The notes below the pieces were generated by a model. The model was not told the origin of the DNA. It made no database searches and saw only the letters and a list, made by a program, of their open reading frames with translations. From Epichloe hybrida (taxonomy: Eukaryota > Ascomycota > Sordariomycetes > Hypocreales > Clavicipitaceae): a DNA stretch of 64,000 nucleotides. This document shows, piece after piece, positions 11,382 to 23,071 of this stretch; the first letter of the stretch is position 1, and each line of letters begins with the position of its first letter. The stretch is taken from NCBI GenBank assembly GCA_019022495.1, contig JAFEKR010000003.1, forward strand, positions 682,001-746,000, read 5' to 3'. The position numbers and the translations under genes were made by a program.

Positions 11382-12179
11382 TCAGACCCTGACTGTTTTT
11401 TCCCCATCATACCCATCAGCTTGAGCGAAGTAGTACCCTCTCTGATTGGCAACCAGCCTCAGTGGTTCATTGCCCTCTCCACGCGCAAGTAAAAAGTCGC
11501 AGTTGTAGTGTGTATGTCCGAATGCCCAGACCTTGACTTTCCTGCTCTTGAAGCAGGCCTCCTCGCGTAGATTTGTCGAGAATCCGCTTACGATGGGGCT
11601 CCCGGCGTGCCTGGGATCAATTGAACGAGGATCGTCCGACGGGCTCCAGTGAGAGAGGATGACGATTTTGACATCGGAACTTTCCAGGCCGGTGACCTGC
11701 TCATTGAGCCAGGAAAGATGCTGCCGGTGCGCCTCGTTGTGTGCGTCGACATCAGTCGCTGATCTGGTAAAAGTCATTGATGCCGGCACTGACGGTCCTT
11801 TGACTTTCGGGTGGAATGAAAGAAAAGAGGCTGCATCCTAGGATGACAATGTTTGTGTCTGGCAGGCGGAAGTCTGAGCGGTTGAGCAGAACAAACTCGC
11901 CTAATGAGGAATCGTCGCCGACTTCCTGCGCGAACGCACGAAGAACCTGGACTGCATCTGGCCAGCTAGAGTGGTAGGCCTCATGATTCCCAGGCACGAG
12001 AAGCACGGCTCGGAACAACTTGAGCTGTCGTTTCAGGAAGCCCAGATAGTCATGCTTGTGCGGCACGACATTGCCAATGTCTCCTAGCAGTGCCAGATAC
12101 GGCGCTTTGGCACAATGTCGAATATATCATAGGCTCTGGGGGCCTCGAGGTGGAGATCCGAAAGAACCTGGACCGCCAT
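11382..12179 (-). pseudogene. Calcineurin-like metallophosphoesterase, two frameshifts
   Basis: Read on the minus strand from ATG at 12177-12179, the sequence shows the whole family motif series: SDLHLE (metal-binding D-x-H), LLGDIGN, VPGNHEAYH, LSHWSP and FGHTHYNCDF, ending at 11382. The series is spread over different frames. After IVPK (about 12105) the frame breaks, and ALLGDIGN is recovered only if one base is missing there. After NDFYQISD (about 11763) a second break occurs, and DAHNEAHRQHL continues in the original frame as if two bases were missing. Net loss is three bases. I found no intron of acceptable length that explains either break. It is either a recent pseudogene with little other decay or assembly indels in an intact gene. 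Expected intact length is about 265 residues. The substrate is unknown in this fungal family. Confidence 0.75.
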
Positions 12180-13089
12180 GACGGAACAGATTGAGATTAT
12201 TATGGCTCGAACAAGTGCTCATCGCCAGCCCGGGGAAAGTTGTCGCCAACTTGCGGGAGCAAACGCGGGAAGCCTGCTCCCTCGACTGACTGCCTGCCCA
12301 GGTCGGTAAGAGGCGTGGAGGAGGGGTTATGAAACCACGTGCATATGTTTTTGGTGGTGTCATTGTTTGTACATACATACACACGGATTACATATGACTT
12401 GCATACATGCGGATCCGTGGGTTGAAACATGCACGTCAGGTTGCTTTCCACGTCAACGTTCCGGAACCGACGACATCAGTCCAACCCCTGAATTATTTTA
12501 CAAATCTCCTTGACAGGGAAATTGAGCCAATTGGCCGTTTTGTGAAATAATACAGGGGGTTGCGTTGTATCCTTATGCATTACGGATCCGAAGTCACCGC
12601 CGAAACTGTGTCCTGAAACGGCACGACCAAACGAGGCCAATGGGCTTGGCCATCCAGCTCAGCTTCAGGTGGGTGACCTGGGACTTGGGAGTGGCGAGAG
12701 TTGATCTTTTGTGTGCGTGGTGTTGGTCTGGCTTCACCGGGGCTCGGATCGTCCGTTGACGAGAACCCAGGTGCTTGGGACGGACGCTGCTGTCGGCTGA
12801 TTGAAATGGAAAACGTCGCCCATAATATTCCTCATCGTCAGATGTCACGGTCGACCCCCCTTCCCTGTTACATTACACCACAGATGATGTTGCAGTGCCG
12901 GGTGTTTCAAACGGGTAACGGGACTCTCCTTCCTTTTCCCGTCCGTCCCAGACGCCTTCATACTGTAATATCCGGCTGACAGGGAACGCCCACCGGGCTG
13001 AACAACGGCTGCGGTCAGTACATATGGATTATTCTCGTCGGGTAAGGCGGATTACGCATGTCACTACGGACTTCTCCCGCATTTTGTCC

Positions 13090-13115
13090 TTTTTTTTTTT
13101 TTTTTTTTTTTTTTT
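13090..13115 (+). repeat. 26-nt poly-T tract
   Basis: A pure T run in the intergenic region. Length may be unreliable because homopolymers are error-prone. Confidence 0.85.
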
Positions 13116-14607
13116 GGCATTTGGCAGGATGGCCTGGTTCCGCCATGGACCTGCTGCACAATGGTGGATATCGACTCCCTCGGGCCGGGCCCAATATTCC
13201 ATGATTGGCGCTTTTGAGATGATTGAAATTACGGACTACCGGCGGACTAAAATTCGGGGAGATTGGACTGCTCTACGGAGTCATAGTCCCGCAACATGTC
13301 TGTCTTCTGCCGAGGCCGGCCGCGACAACGACCCCGGTCTGTTTGGCGCTTTGCACTGATACGGTGATGAGGTATGAGTCTGCGCCTAACTTGGAATGCC
13401 TGGGACGGAGAATATAAATAATAAAAAAGACGCCAAATGACACGCTGTAATGACCATACATGTATGGAGCACTTTCGCGGGAAACTCTCTGTGTCGTACT
13501 TTGTCGTGGCGTCAAAATAGGGATCACCATCCTTGCTGGAAGTCACAAAGTGTCAAAATCCATCGTTGGAATCGAGCTTTCACGTTCATGCGACTCAATA
13601 ACCGGCGCATGGCTGAAACATGGATGACCAATCACTCCTGAAGACTGAGCAAATTCTTCGTCGCAAGCGTTCTCTCCTAGGATCTGATAGCGGTGAATTT
13701 GGAAAGCAACATACCTCGAGCCTACTCGAGAATAGGAGTTTGCATGTGTTGGCCGGCTACAACGTCGGAATTGTGGCGGAGGTGTTTTTGACAAGAAATC
13801 CTGTACTCTGTAATAATCCGTAGTCCGTATGTTGAATCAATCCAAAAAAAAAAATTGGCAACGGTTCGATACTCCTTGCAAACCCCGCCCAAAACTCCCA
13901 GCCAGGACTAGGACGAATCACCAGACGTACAGTGACAGTGTACAATGCCGAGTACGGATTGCGACAAGTGGCACAAGACACGACGACACGACTGCAACCG
14001 TCTATAATTTCTACAAAATGTTCCGTGTCACCGCGTTAAAATGTTCCGCAAGCGCAATTCCGGGATTTCCCCCTCCTTCTGTGTCTTTTTCCTCGCAAGC
14101 AATGGCACTTTTGGATATCCCCCATCAACCCTGACATGTTTGGAGAGGCCGCAGGATATCGGCCACCTTCGGCCCCCGGTCTGACTACAGATTGTTTAAC
14201 GCCGGTCGTTGGCGATTCAGAACCAAGAGCTCGGTCGCTAATGCAAAATCTAGCTGCGGTTCGTCCCAGCCCTCAGTCCACACAGGGACGGACACGGGGA
14301 CGTGGACTGAGCCACTGATAAGCGGATGGCGGGACCTTGTGAGACAAAGTACATGTACGGATCAGTACTCCGCATGAGCTCAAAATTGTGGATGGAAAAC
14401 GACAACTTCTCCCCCTCTTGCTTGTTGGTGGTTCAAAAGGCCGGTTCAGGCCATTAATTGATAGCATTTTTTCTGAGTGGCTGATTGACCGGTTGAACCA
14501 CCTGTGCATTTCGCATTTCGAAAAGGGTCGTGCCTTCCGCGCATGGCAAGCAATGGCAACGTCTCACCATGCCGTGGGCGATTCGATGTCGCCCCGACAA
14601 GTTCCCT

Positions 14608-14635
14608 GTGGCAAGTGGCAAGTGGCAAGTGGCAA
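14608..14635 (+). repeat. 7-bp tandem repeat GTGGCAA x4
   Basis: Four perfect copies of GTGGCAA, followed by a partial fifth (GTG). Confidence 0.95.
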
Positions 14636-15489
14636 GTGCAGATGCCTTGTTGGCTGCCCTTGCCCTTGCGGCCCGCGAGGTGACTTGCAGACAATTCGAC
14701 AACTTGCTAATTGACGCCATCAACGAACGTCCACGCAAGTACTCACAACGCACGCCGGCTCTCTCTCTCGCAGACATGATCCATCGCCCTCTTCACTCAG
14801 GAGGCTGACAACAATCAATCAACAAAACAGCCAAAGACCTCGGTCTGCAGGGATCAATGTTGACTGGCAGCTGAGGCTCTTCTTCAGACAACAAACGAGC
14901 ACGATTTGCAAGTTGGGAAAAAGCACAGACGAGGGTTGTCTTGAAGGTGGACCTGCCCAAAGTTCTTGTCAATTATTATTAGTCCCCGTCCCCTCCCCCA
15001 GTCCCTGCCTGCTGCGGGCTACTCCTGGGGCTACTCCTGACAGAGCAATAATCATCACCCAGACTTGGACCTGGACAGCACTCCGTGCCGCCTCCATCTC
15101 GGTCGTTGCTCCTCCCCAGCCTGCACCTGCATTAAAACTGAGCCCCTCCGTCCCATCATACCTGGCCGGGCCACATCCAGCCCTTTGCGACGTTGTTACA
15201 TCTTGGCCAGCTAAATGCTTTCATCCATCTAGCTAGTCGCACGCAGCCGCTTCAGATTCTCTAGCGATTTTCAGGAGCAAGCCACCAACACATGGTTGGC
15301 TCGGTATTACTTGACGGCATCAATCCGCTAGACTGCACCGTGTTTCGTGGCCCCAAACAGAGCAAGGCATACAATTGGCTCTGCCACTTGCTGGGAGCTT
15401 CAACGACAACCACACATACCTCTCCGTATCAAGACTTGAAGCCACAAACACATCGCGGAATCCCTTCTTCACCCGAAACCCCACTCGCA

Positions 15490-16779
15490 ATGGCTGACGA
15501 CAAGCCGTCGGTTCTGATTATTGGAGGGTTGGGTTATGTTGGCCGATTCTTGGCCCTCCACATCCACCAGAACAAATTGGCCTCAGAAGTGCGATTAGTG
15601 GACAAAGTGCTGCCACAGCTTGCCTGGCTTGGACCCGAATTTTCCGAGGCATGCTCTCAAGACAAGTTTATGCAAGCAGATGCCAGCAGACCTGGTGAGT
15701 TTAAACTCTTGATTCATCTGGCATGGCACTTCTACCCAAAAAGAATTCGCTGACGATGAGTTGCCTATTTTAGAAGGACTGGCCAGGATATTTGACCGGG
15801 GAAATGGCAAGGAATGGGACTATGTTTTCAACTGTGGTGGTGAAACAAGGTACTCGCAGGAATACGAGGTCTACAAGTTGAGATCTCTGAACCTCTCGTT
15901 GGCGGTGGGCAAAGAAGCCGCGAAACGCAAAGTGAAGGCGTTTGTTGAGCTTAGCACCGGCATGGTGTATAAGTCGGACTCATCGCCCAGCAAAGAGACC
16001 GACAAGTTGAAGCCATGGAACAAAATTGCCGTCTTCAAGTTGCAGGCCGAGGAAGAACTGGCCAAGATCGAAGGGTGAGTTCGTTGGCCACCCGCCTTTT
16101 GTTGAGGGATGACACCCTGCTGACCACTAATCGTTGTTGCATCTGTTGTTGCAGACTTCAATTGATTGTTGTTCGCTTGCCACACGTTTATGGCCCGTAC
16201 GCATCACAGTGGGTGGCCACAGCACTGTGTATGGCTCGTGTTTATCAGCACCTGGGAGGGGAGATGAAATGGCTTTGGACGAAAGATCTTCGAACCAACA
16301 CCGTCCATATTCACGACGCGGCACGGGCGCTCTGGGACATTGCTGCATGGTACGATGCCGGCAAGGCTAATTGGAACCCGTCTGAAATGGGTCAAGTCCC
16401 AACTTTCAACGTTGTCGACAAGGGTGAGACAAATCAAGGAAAAATGGCTGCTATCATCGGAGAGATCTTCAAGATCGAGACAGGTTTCCAAGGCCAGCTG
16501 ATCAGCACATTTGCTCGCATGAACCTTGATAGTGTGGTGGACGATGTCAATGACGAGATTCTTGGCCCTTGGGCTGAATTGCTTGCAGACGCCGGCATCA
16601 CGCGACCCGGCCCTCTCACTCCGTTTATGGAGAAGGAGCTTCTCAAGGACACAGATCTCAGCATGGACGGCAGTCGATTAGACAAATTGCTCGACTTCAA
16701 GTACGAGCAACCGGTGCTGACTAAGGAACTCGTGGAGGAGGTGATTGAAAGTTACAAGAAGATGAACTGGTGGCCATGA
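15490..16779 (+). CDS. NAD-dependent epimerase/dehydratase-family protein (extended SDR)
   Basis: Exons 15490-15694, 15774-16074 and 16155-16779 give 376 residues. The Rossmann glycine motif GGLGYVG is at residues 13-19, followed by an acidic strand end (VRLVD). STGMVY near 135 and RLPHVYGPYASQW near 180 are typical of extended short-chain dehydrogenase/epimerases. The usual catalytic YxxxK is not intact: at the expected place the sequence is IAVFK, with I153 in place of Tyr and K157 kept. The protein may be an atypical SDR that binds NAD without classical catalysis. The substrate is unknown. ATG 15490 was chosen because the glycine motif then lies near the N-terminus. Both introns are GT-AG with good donors (GTGAGT). 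Confidence 0.9.
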
Positions 16780-17672
16780 TGCTGCAGTGAGTCTTCCGAT
16801 TTTGCGAGCATAAATTTCGACATGTTATGGATGTTTTGTCCTGTGTCAATCATCTTTCGCTGCAGAGAGTAGGGGTGGTCACAATAAAATGGTTGATGGC
16901 AGCAGCAGGAGCTCGGACAGACAAGACAGACACTATCACAGGACTTGGCGTGCAAAGGTGGCAGTTGTTGGAATTTTTATCCCCCCTCTTTTTAATCAAA
17001 TAAGTCGAGCAGAGAGAGCTTGGCATTGTGCGAGTACAGATGGTTTGGTCAAGCATGGAAGAGAACACGAATTATGCGCATGAACATGATCAAAGTATTC
17101 CATAGCATTGAGACCTCGTGTTGTCCTTTCTCACTAGATACATGCAAAAATGATTGGTCTTCGCTATCATGGCATTATGACAAGGGGTTGCTTTGGAGGT
17201 AGAGTTGAAGCAGTGCGGTGAAGTACACACGGATCTTGGCGCCCATGGTAGGTGTTTGCATGTAGAAGGGGCCGAGCTCCTGGCATGATTACTAGTCCTT
17301 TTGGCTACAGTCAAACGGTATCATGGCTAGTGAGTGTTCTACATGTATGTACACATGTAGCACTCTGGGCAGGTTCCAGACGGTGTGGAGGGCATCGCAA
17401 TGCTATTTGTGCGATGGTCGTCCTTGAAGCCCACAATCATGCTTGCAGGCAAGGGCGGCGACTGAACAAAGTGGCGGGGAGCGCGAGATCCGACTCGCTG
17501 GGTGGGATCAACATGGGGCTTGACGCCGGACGGGGCCAACCTGGCCAGCCTTGCGAGCCCCCGCGGCCCCTGCGGCCCCTTGTCCGCACCCGTCCCAGGA
17601 GGAGGACATGACATGTGATCTGCATGCCACTCTGACCACTCGGTGCTTGCGGAGTTTGTCACGAGCCTCTTG
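16780..17672. other. Intergenic flank left of the retrotransposon
   Basis: No gene seen. The sequence is GC-normal right up to the LTR at 17673. The last five bases (TCTTG, 17668-17672) are the left copy of the target-site duplication. A TACATGTATGTACACATGTA palindrome-like stretch lies at about 17340. Confidence 0.5.
17668..17672 (+). repeat. Target-site duplication (TCTTG), left copy
   Basis: TCTTG immediately precedes the left outer LTR and recurs at 29898-29902 right after the right outer LTR. This is the expected 5-bp LTR-retrotransposon signature. Confidence 0.9.
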
Positions 17673-17905
17673 TGTTGGAATCCCGCCTAAGCGCTCAACC
17701 GCATGCAGGCAACTTGGACACTAGGACCCACCTAACTAGTTACTTTTCCAGACCTTTAGTAGATGCATAGTACAGTTTATATAGGTAGATTACACACCCT
17801 ATAGTACAGGTACTTAGTTATTTAAACCGTAGTCCGCGCCCTCTTATAGGATTAGGTAACTCAATCTATACCTTTATTTTCTAATCCTAGCTACTTAGTC
17901 TAATA
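17673..17905 (+). repeat. Outer element left LTR (233 bp)
   Basis: Pairs with 29665-29897 at equal length. By eye there are about 23 differences, all transitions. Its 5' (outer) half keeps G and C where the right copy has A and T; its 3' (inner) half is the more mutated copy. Confidence 0.95.
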
Positions 17906-20900
17906 TAGTAGTAATTACTTAGTGTTTATAATATAAAGACCCTTCTTTCTAATTAATACCTTTATTAAGTTAATTCTAATTAATTAATTATCAAATTCAG
18001 TATATCCTAGTAAGAGAATAGGGTTTAATTATAATTATTAATATCATAATTAAGCAACCCCTAGTAGTAAGGAAGATTTACATAGGTTAAAGTTTAATAA
18101 ATTATAATAATAATAACATAGGATATTATTAAGATATCTAAGGAAACTAACACTGCTTAAGGCTATAAGCTAGTAGTTAAGCTATAGGAACCTTATTATT
18201 AGGACCTATAGTTTAAGATAATAAAGGCAAGAGCTATTAAAGATAGGATTTAGGTCTTTATTAATCCTAATTTAATAACAACTCTTAACTACCTACCTAA
18301 GCTACTAATCCTAATAGGAAAAGGGACTCTAGTAATAAGAAAAGTAGTAATTATAGCTTTAACTACTTTACTAGAAAACTAGACTAAAGGGCCTTAAATA
18401 TACTTAAGAATATTAATATCTAGAGTTATAAGTAATTAGCAGTAACCTTAAGAAAGCTCTCCTCCTATAAGTATTACTCCTATTATTAACTTAACTAAAG
18501 AGGGATACTTTAAATACCCTTAATAACTAGATAATACTAAGGATAGCGCTTAGTATATAGTTCTAAATAGATAATATTAAGTGTTTAATAGTTAGTATTA
18601 GAGTTTATTAAAAACTATAAGAGAATACTATAATTAGTTTATTATAATACTTAGAAATAAGTATGAGCAAATAATCCTATAGTATATCTTACTTTATAAG
18701 AAGCTTAGAGAGCTTATAAGGAATATAATACCCTTAAATAGAATAATTAGGTATTACGCTAAGGTTAACTTTAATAAAGTTATTAAGCGTAGCCTAGTAA
18801 AGGTTAATATTAATAAATAGCTTGCTAATATATTAATTAGCTATAAGCAATATTTTTAAGTAAATTACTTAATTACAAAAGGCAACTCTCTAATTAAGAT
18901 AATTAATAATGCTATTAGCACCTAATTCCCTTTAATTTCGGCTTAAATTAATTCACTAATCTTTACCACTAAGATTAAGGGTAAAACCCTTGATTTCTAC
19001 TTTACAATTACGAGGATTAGGTATTTAATTAAAGCCTAGGGAAGGTCTTAAAGCAAATCCAGAGAATCTTTTAGAGTAAAGCTAACTCTTAATAGTTAGA
19101 CTAAAGAAGATCTTAATAAGGGAGATAAGAAGCTACTTTGCATTTATTATAATAAGTATAAGGCTAAGAAGTTAAAGGACTTTTAGAAGAACTATTAAAC
19201 GCTTTACCTACCTAAGAATTAGACTATTAAGGAAGATTAATTAAAAAAGGTAAAAGAAGTAATAAATTAATAATCTAATAATATTAAAAAGGCCTATAAT
19301 ATATAGCTTAAGGAGTATAACGTAAAGGAAGTAAAGGAAAGCAAGCTAGAGAGTAATACTACCTTTATTACTATAGAGCTGTCTTTAGAGGCTTTTTATG
19401 CCTAAGGGCGCTTGTGAGTGATACTTAATAGTAGTACTTTAGTACATATCTTTAATAATAAACACTAGTTTATTAACCTAGATTACGGTAATTAACCAAG
19501 TATCTAAGCAGGGTATAGAGTTACTAAGGCTTATAGCATTAGCATAGCCTGAATTAAATTAATAAATAGTTAGACCCTTATGTTATTAAACGCGTAGTAT
19601 TAACTAACCTTCTTTACAAACCTTATATTACTTTAGTTACTTATAACAAAAGGCATAAGGTAGGATAATCTCATAGGGATTATTATAGACCTAGTAAGAG
19701 GTAATTATAAGATCTTTTTAACTATAACTATTAGTACTTAACTATGTATTAAAGGGGATAGCCCTAATAAGGCTTTTGCTATTAGAAGGGACTCTTATAA
19801 CCTAAAACCCCTAATAGTTATAGAAGTAGACCTTTAGCATATAAGAATAGCTTATCTAGGTGAAGATATAATAGATTAAGTGCTTTAAAAGGTTAACATA
19901 CTAATAAAAGAGCGTAGCAAGGGTAAATGCGAGATTTGCTACATAGCTAAGGCGTAGAGGTAAATATCGCGAGTTCTATAGATAGATTCCTTACCCTTAG
20001 GACCTCTTTAGGTTATAACCTATAACCTCTTTGCTTAATTATAAGGCTATAATAAGGATTATTATATTACTCTCTTTACTTATAGAGTAACGGGCCTCTA
20101 ATATATCTTCACAATTCTAATAAAGACTAAAATTACATCTTACTTTAATTAATTAGAAGCGCGCTACGTAAGGACCTTTAGAATCTATATCGCGGTTATT
20201 ATTACTAATAGGGAAACTACCTTCTAGACTAAGAAGTAAGAGGTAGAGGTTACTAATAGAGGTATTATTATTAGAAAGTCTAGTCTAGCTTATCCGCATT
20301 AAAATAGGCATGCTAAGCAGTCTAGGGGGATGATAATAAGAGTTATAATAACTCTAATAACCTAAGCAGGCTTTCTAGAGAATCTTTGGCCTATAGCTAC
20401 GGAAGCAGCTATTTACATCCTTAATTACACGCCTAGAAAGTTACTAGATTAGCTTTTACTATATTAAGCTTTAAATAAATAGCTACGAGAGAATAAGCTT
20501 TAATAGAATTATTTACTAAAGAAGCTAGAAGCTTTATTAAATTATCTTTGAGCTTTTGGTTATAAAGCTTTTGTGATAACACGGGATAGGCTTAGGAAGA
20601 TAGGTCTAAAGCTATCACAAAGAGCTTACATTAGTTACCTAGCTAGTTACATCTCTTCTACCTAATATCTGATTTAGGTACTAATAATGCAAAGGAATTA
20701 TTAGTTCTTATTAAGCTATATTACCTTTAATAAGTTAATCTTCTACGCTTAAGAAAAGGACCTTTTAATTAAGGAAAAAGAGCCTAAAAAAACACCTCCT
20801 TTAAGAGCTTATGGAAGACTTTAAGGTTAATAATATAGATATAGGATATCCTTAAGATATAGGGCACCCATAGGCATAAGACTCCCTTCCTCTAATCTAT

Positions 20901-22813
20901 TAGCAAGAAGATTAATATAATTGTAATTAGCTAAAAGATAAAGAAAAGGGAAAAGGAACTTAGGAATTAACTCTCCTAACTCCTCTGAATTCACCTAGCT
21001 ATTAACCGGATTTTTCAGATCGCAAACTAATAAATATTAATAGTCTATTAAATCCTTCTGAAATAGATTATTAAGACGAAGATCTAGATATTCCTAATAT
21101 TAATAAAGATAACCTCCTTAAAGCTTTTACTACTACCTTTACTCTAGGAGCTAAGAGCAAAGAAAAGCCTTATATATTAAGACTTCCTTTACCTCCTGCT
21201 TATTATAATTATTTAGCTAGGCACCCTAAAGAAAAGGTATTTATTAAAGTAAGAGATAAAGAGTATAATAAAGTTATTAACAATAAGGTTACTATTAAAG
21301 TTAGTAGATTAGAAGTCCCTTTATATATTAAGATCTTAGGACTTACTTAGGTATTTGCTTATAAATTAGATTAATTAGGCTACCTTATGAGGCATAAGGC
21401 TTAATTATGTGTGCTTAGGAATTAGCAAGCAAAAGGGAACCTTTCTATAAGAGCTACTATATTAGCAAGCATCACGTTTAAGCTCCTTATAGTAATTCTA
21501 TGCTACTTTAACCTTAAAGCTTATTAGTATAATTTTATTATAGCTTTCCTAAACTTAAAGCTAGATAAAGAGGTATATTACAAGATGCTACTAGGTTACA
21601 GGGATAAATAAGCTTACTTAAAGCTCTTAAGTGCTATTTATAGGCTACGTAAAGCTCCCCTTCTTTAGATAAAGGAATTAATTAAATAGTTAGTAAGTAA
21701 AGGATTTATATAGATCTTTAAAGATATTTATATGTTTATTAAGGACAGATTAATTATCTTTTTCTATATTAATAACCTTATAGCCTTATTTACAAAGGGA
21801 AAGTTAGCTCTTCATAATAAATTTAGAGAGAGACTCTTTAAGAGGTATAATGTTAAGGACCTCAGCGAATTATAATAGTTCTTAGGGGTTAAAATCATTA
21901 GAGATTGTGAAAATTAATGATTATGGCTTAATTAGAAGTCTTATTAGAACAAAGCTATAATTAAATTTAATATTAAAGTCCTAGAACAGAAGCTAATAGT
22001 ACTAATAACTACTATTTTACTTAATCCCTTTAAAGGTAATATTAATCTAAAGGATTTAAAGAGATATTAATCTATAGTCAGTACTTTACTATATCCTATA
22101 ATTATCACACGGCTAGACATTACCTTCGCAGCATCATAACTATTACGGCACCTTTAACGCCTAGGACCTTAACACATAGAAGCTATAGAAAAGGCTCTGG
22201 AGTATGGTTATATATAGGGAGATCTCTTAATTAAATTTAATAGTAATAATCCTAAACTTAAAGCGTATAGTAATACTTCCTTTACTAATAATCTAGTTAT
22301 AAGAAGAAGCTTATAGGGTTATATTATAAAGCTCTTTAAAGGTCCTATGCTCTTTAAAGTAGGAAAACAAGAGACTATAACAACCTCTTCTATAGAAGCA
22401 AAGCTCCTAGCGCTATTATATTATAGCAAAGAGCTAATTGCCTTTAAACGATTATATTAGGAAGTTAGATTATATCTCAGAGATAATACCCTTGAGATCA
22501 AATGCGATAATATGCAGACAATTTGTCTTCTTAAGGAAGAATTCATTAAGCTTACAACGTAACTACGCCACGTTAATATCCATTATCACTAGCTTCGTTA
22601 AGAGGTCACAAAGGGAACCTTTAATATTACCTAGAAGGTAATAAAAGAGATAATTACTAATAGCCTTATAAAGCTACTAATAGGAAAAGTATTTACGAAT
22701 TTCAGATAGGCACTAGGGCTTATATAGTTACTAGATTAAATGCTTAGTACTAACCTAAAAGAGCAGGAATTACTAGAAGACCCTGCTATAATTAATAATT
22801 ATTAGATTATTAC
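17906..22813 (+). pseudogene. Decayed gag-pol of the outer copia element
   Basis: RIP has put stops throughout. Recognisable remnants are an integrase stretch near 20291-20330 (His, Asn, His-Ala still visible), a reverse transcriptase box at 21765-21779 reading YINNL where YVDDL is expected after C-to-T and G-to-A change, an RNase H EAKLLAL-like stretch near 22396, and CDNMQTICLL near 22504-22532. The gag part (about 18.0-19.2 kb) is not recognisable. The 3' end is cut by the inner element at 22814; the rest is at 29605-29664. Confidence 0.85.
22809..22813 (+). repeat. Target-site duplication (ATTAC) of inner element, left copy
   Basis: ATTAC directly precedes the inner left LTR and recurs at 29600-29604 directly after the inner right LTR, which shows insertion into the outer element. 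Confidence 0.9.
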
Positions 22814-23071
22814 TGTTGATTCCTTCGGATCTTCATCGGTTCAATCGTGGCCAAAGACCAGACCAATTATGGGTCCGGCGCGATGCACGCAATATGATTA
22901 GCTGCATCAATTCGCCACCCCCTTTTGTGCCCCACATACGGATTTCGCCTACTTTTCTAGCATCTAGACTTTCTCTCTCTTCTCTCTCTTTCCTAGCTAG
23001 CTAACTAACTATTATTAACTTTGAATTTATATAGGATTTATTACCTACGTAGGACCTTAGTGCATCTAACA
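22814..23071 (+). repeat. Inner element left LTR (258 bp)
   Basis: Pairs with 29342-29599 at equal length. By eye about 28 differences, all transitions. The 20-bp block at 22871-22890 is G+C-rich and identical in both copies. A pyrimidine (CT) run and TAGCTAGCTAACTAACTA lie in the second half. Confidence 0.95.

Larger units (their letters stand above)
12180..15489. other. Gene-poor 3.3-kb intergenic region
   Basis: No protein here matches a family I know. The region holds several copies of the dispersed CGGATTAC/TACATGTA motif (12367-12420, 12577-12590, 13018-13060, 13455-13465, 13805-13830, 13950, 14350-14372), a 26-T tract at 13090-13115, and a 7-bp tandem repeat at 14608-14635. Base composition is ordinary, not AT-rich. 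The distal end carries the leader of the epimerase gene. Confidence 0.5.

Noticed and set aside
11752..11789. A tiny intron to explain the second phosphoesterase frameshift
   Set aside because: The only GT-AG pairs near it give 30- or 35-nt introns of the wrong phase.
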